NCBI GenBank assembly: GCA_012519455.1
Contig: JAAYQE010000116.1
Span: 1-50,811 of the forward strand
DNA length: 50,811 bases
Reading direction: 5' to 3'
Origin: Syntrophomonadaceae bacterium
Lineage (GTDB): Bacteria > Bacillota > Ch66 > Ch109
Positions 49,142-50,811 of this stretch are shown here, piece by piece. The position numbers and the translations under genes were made by a program. The notes beneath the pieces were generated by a model. That model was given only the letters and a program-made list of their open reading frames with translations. It was not told the origin of the DNA and ran no database searches. Every line of letters starts with the position of its first letter. Position 1 is the stretch's first letter.

Positions 49142-49714
49142 CTACTGTTCCATTTGCTTGGCCAAAAAACCGGCTGCCGTTTCGGCTAACTTCAACTCCA
49201 TTTCTCCCATTTTAACCCCTGGTTCCTTGGACATAATTATTACTGCTCCAATTGGATCTCCCTCGGAAATAATAGGAGCAATTACTTTCGCACTAAGTTT
49301 ACAAACTTCGTCATCTTCTAATACGAAACACCCTTTACAATAAGGATGTTCCCCCACATCATTAATCAAAACTGGCTTACGTTCTTCCATGACCTTTTCT
49401 ACCGCCGGATCCAAGCTTTTATTTAGAAATTCTTTCTTGGACGCTCCGGCTACCGCGATAATATGATCTCGATCCGCAATACAGGAAATATGCCCGATCG
49501 CTTCATAAAGCGAATCTGCGTATTCCTTCGCAAACTCACCTAGTTCACCAATGGGTGAATATTTTTTGAGAATCACTTCACCTTCACGATCCACAAAGAT
49601 TTCTAGGGGGTCTCCTTCCCTGATTCTCAAAGTTCGACGTATTTCTTTAGGAATTACTACTCGACCCAGATCATCTATTCGTCTCACAATACCCGTGGCT
49701 TTCATGAGTCGCAT
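49142..49714 (-). CDS. spoVT: Stage V sporulation protein T (SpoVT)
   Basis: A forespore transcription regulator. The N-terminal AbrB-type swapped hairpin (MKATGIVRRIDDLGRVVIPK, then EIRRTLRIREGDPLEIFVD) is followed by a GAF-like C-terminal domain. The open frame begins at 49735. GGAGGG precedes the ATG at 49714; the next ATG (49705) gives the usual MKATGIV start, so either is possible. An EKVMEERK, HPYCKGCFVLEDDEVCK segment adds Cys residues in the GAF part, which B. subtilis lacks as far as I recall. A sigma-G-like promoter lies upstream. Confidence 0.95.
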   Translation of the reverse strand: MRLMKATGIVRRIDDLGRVVIPKEIRRTLRIREGDPLEIFVDREGEVILKKYSPIGELGEFAKEYADSLYEAIGHISCIADRDHIIAVAGASKKEFLNKSLDPAVEKVMEERKPVLINDVGEHPYCKGCFVLEDDEVCKLSAKVIAPIISEGDPIGAVIIMSKEPGVKMGEMELKLAETAAGFLAKQMEQ

Positions 49715-49757
49715 TATCCCTCCTTTTTCGTGCATACCCAGGAGAACTTTTCAATGA

Positions 49758-49787
49758 TAGTATATAACCAATCTTAAGGATTTATTC
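49758..49787 (-). promoter_or_regulatory. Possible sigma-G promoter of spoVT
   Basis: GAATA (49787-49783), an 18-bp spacer, then TATACTA (49764-49758) on the minus strand. The sigma-G pattern is GMATR, 17-18 bp, CATWMTA. spoVT is a sigma-G gene in B. subtilis. Confidence 0.5.
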
Positions 49788-49818
49788 ATTTTTTTCCATG
49801 GTATGCCTTATAGAGGAG

Positions 49819-49848
49819 GAAAAAATAAAGAGCAGTTTATACCTGCCC
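49819..49848 (-). terminator. Intrinsic terminator after the MBL-fold gene
   Basis: GGGCAG and CTGCTC form a six-pair stem (one G-T) around a seven-base loop, followed on the minus strand by TTTATTTTTT. It ends the transcript of the gene at 49880-50770. Confidence 0.55.
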
Positions 49849-49879
49849 TTCGACATCTTTCCTGTATATACAAAATATG

Positions 49880-50770
49880 TTATATGCATTCCTTAACCCG
49901 TCGTACTAATAACTCCACGCAAAGCATAATGTTTTCTGGAGTGTAAATACGTAAATCCTCCCGGTAATAACGTTCAAATAATTCCTGAATCAAAAAAGCT
50001 TCCTCGATTCCCTGATCCAGCTTCCTTTGTATTTCGTTAAAAAGTGTGATAGCCGTATCTAAAGCTCGATCATAAAAAAAGTCTATTTCCTCTCCCTGAA
50101 TAATCCGACCGTGAGCGACGGCAATTACCCGCGTAGAAAAACTCCTTAGACGCTTAATTGTTTCTAGATACTGTTCATAACTTTGAAAAAAAATGGGAAA
50201 AATATCCACTTGATTAATCTGAAAACCAGTGGCATCAGATATAAACATTACTTGGTCCTGGGGTAAATAAGCGGCGATACTACAAGGACTATGCCCTGGG
50301 GCTTCCAGTATATTAAGCTGTACTCCTTTAGCTAAATCAAGCCTATCTTCGGCCCCAACTACTTGATCTACACTAATCATCTCCACCGAAGGAGATTTAA
50401 CTAATTGGGGAATTATTTCTTTTTCATGCAAAACCTCGGTCATTTTAACATCCTGGTAAAAGAAATCAGCCACTATTTTCGGCTTAGTTAATACCTTTTG
50501 GGCTTCTTTACTAGCCAATACTCCCGCCTTAGGAAAGATTTCTTTTAAACTAGGGAGACCACAAACATGATCAAAATGGCCATGCATGGCCATCAGGTAC
50601 TTGACTTCGGGTCTTTTAACTAAATGATCCAGACCCGGCCATTGCTCCCTTAAACTGACCACCCCACCGGTAACGCCGCCTTCAATTAAGGCTGCTATCG
50701 GTTCGCCTACCAAATAATAATTAAAATACCGGTTACCCAGCCTTATAACCTGGTCGGTAATTCTTTGCAT
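49880..50770 (-). CDS. Metallo-beta-lactamase-fold hydrolase
   Basis: A 296-residue MBL-fold protein. The metal-binding signature reads AMHGHFDHVCG, followed by EAPGHSPCSIAAYL (His), FISDATGF (Asp) and IAVAHGRII (His). Homologs hydrolyse thioesters, nucleic acids or other substrates. No rubredoxin or flavodoxin domain is fused, so a flavo-diiron protein is unlikely. The frame opens at 50788; the ATG at 50770 lies nine bases after GGAGG and is preferred. It is upstream of spoVT but separated by a terminator. Function beyond the fold is not clear. Confidence 0.8.
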   Translation of the reverse strand: MQRITDQVIRLGNRYFNYYLVGEPIAALIEGGVTGGVVSLREQWPGLDHLVKRPEVKYLMAMHGHFDHVCGLPSLKEIFPKAGVLASKEAQKVLTKPKIVADFFYQDVKMTEVLHEKEIIPQLVKSPSVEMISVDQVVGAEDRLDLAKGVQLNILEAPGHSPCSIAAYLPQDQVMFISDATGFQINQVDIFPIFFQSYEQYLETIKRLRSFSTRVIAVAHGRIIQGEEIDFFYDRALDTAITLFNEIQRKLDQGIEEAFLIQELFERYYREDLRIYTPENIMLCVELLVRRVKECI

Positions 50771-50811
50771 AGCCTCCCACCTCCCCAAACCAAGTAACCT
50801 AAAAATCCGTC

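Noticed and set aside
49843-49870. AGGAAA followed by TGTCGAA on the minus strand near 49855 as an eighth copy of the 24-bp element
   Set aside because: The two halves are separated by two bases, not eleven.
1-50811. CRISPR arrays, tRNA or rRNA genes, insertion sequences
   Set aside because: No regular direct repeats with spacers, no tRNA-like cloverleaf with TTCGANNC in a non-coding stretch, and no transposase were seen.

Overview
The window reads as the chromosome of an anaerobic, endospore-forming Firmicute (class Clostridia in the broad sense). Spore genes (spoIIE, yabP, yabQ, spoVB, spoVT) lie beside oxygen-sensitive enzymes: two [FeFe] hydrogenases with their HydE/HydF/HydG maturases, a [NiFe] hydrogenase, and formate-tetrahydrofolate ligase. 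Strong Shine-Dalgarno sites and many GTG/TTG starts fit the same group. No rRNA, tRNA, insertion sequence, prophage or CRISPR array was seen. Most genes are on the minus strand, so transcription mainly runs from high to low coordinates.

Region by region. 1-2917: pantothenate operon (panG-like reductase, panB, panC, partial panD) behind a candidate structured leader with its own promoter and terminator. 3150-7670: folate and one-carbon genes (folB-folK fusion, folP, fhs) and a small thioesterase. 7774-14286: ndk, ftsH, tilS, spoIIE. 14432-41588: a block of about 27 kb for hydrogen and formate metabolism. It holds a formate channel; an exported [FeFe] hydrogenase with Tat small subunit and cytochrome b; the hydE-hydG-hydF maturation genes; a soluble NADH-linked HydABC; a CbiMNQO-type nickel/cobalt importer; and a long hyp operon built around an exported [NiFe] hydrogenase with its own cytochrome b. 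42037-49714: ppx, yabR, divIC, a small HTH gene, yabQ, yabP, rqcP, hup, mazG, spoVB, spoVT. 49880-50770: a metallo-beta-lactamase-fold hydrolase.

The outer blocks reproduce the neighbourhood known from Bacillus subtilis (spoVT to yabR, then spoIIE, tilS, ftsH). The hydrogen block sits between yabR/ppx and spoIIE, where B. subtilis has no such genes.

How the genes work together. The two exported hydrogenases, each with a cytochrome b, should connect H2 outside the membrane with the quinone pool. HydABC should connect H2 with NADH in the cytoplasm. CbiMNQO and the hyp genes supply and insert nickel, and HydEFG build the H-cluster. The formate channel and Fhs handle formate.

The most interesting observation is that the two exported hydrogenase operons, on opposite strands and about 25 kb apart, are each preceded by an RNA that matches the molybdenum-cofactor (Moco) riboswitch family as I remember it, each followed by an intrinsic terminator. 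Neither hydrogenase contains molybdenum or tungsten, so this suggests that cofactor supply for formate dehydrogenase decides hydrogenase expression. A second recurring signal is a 24-bp element (AGGA, then a fixed spacing to CGAA) found seven times between genes. Other points are an apparent frameshift in hypD, ATC/ATT start codons in ppx and folB-folK, a cluster of three DnaA boxes, and a c-di-GMP-type signalling gene inside the hyp operon.
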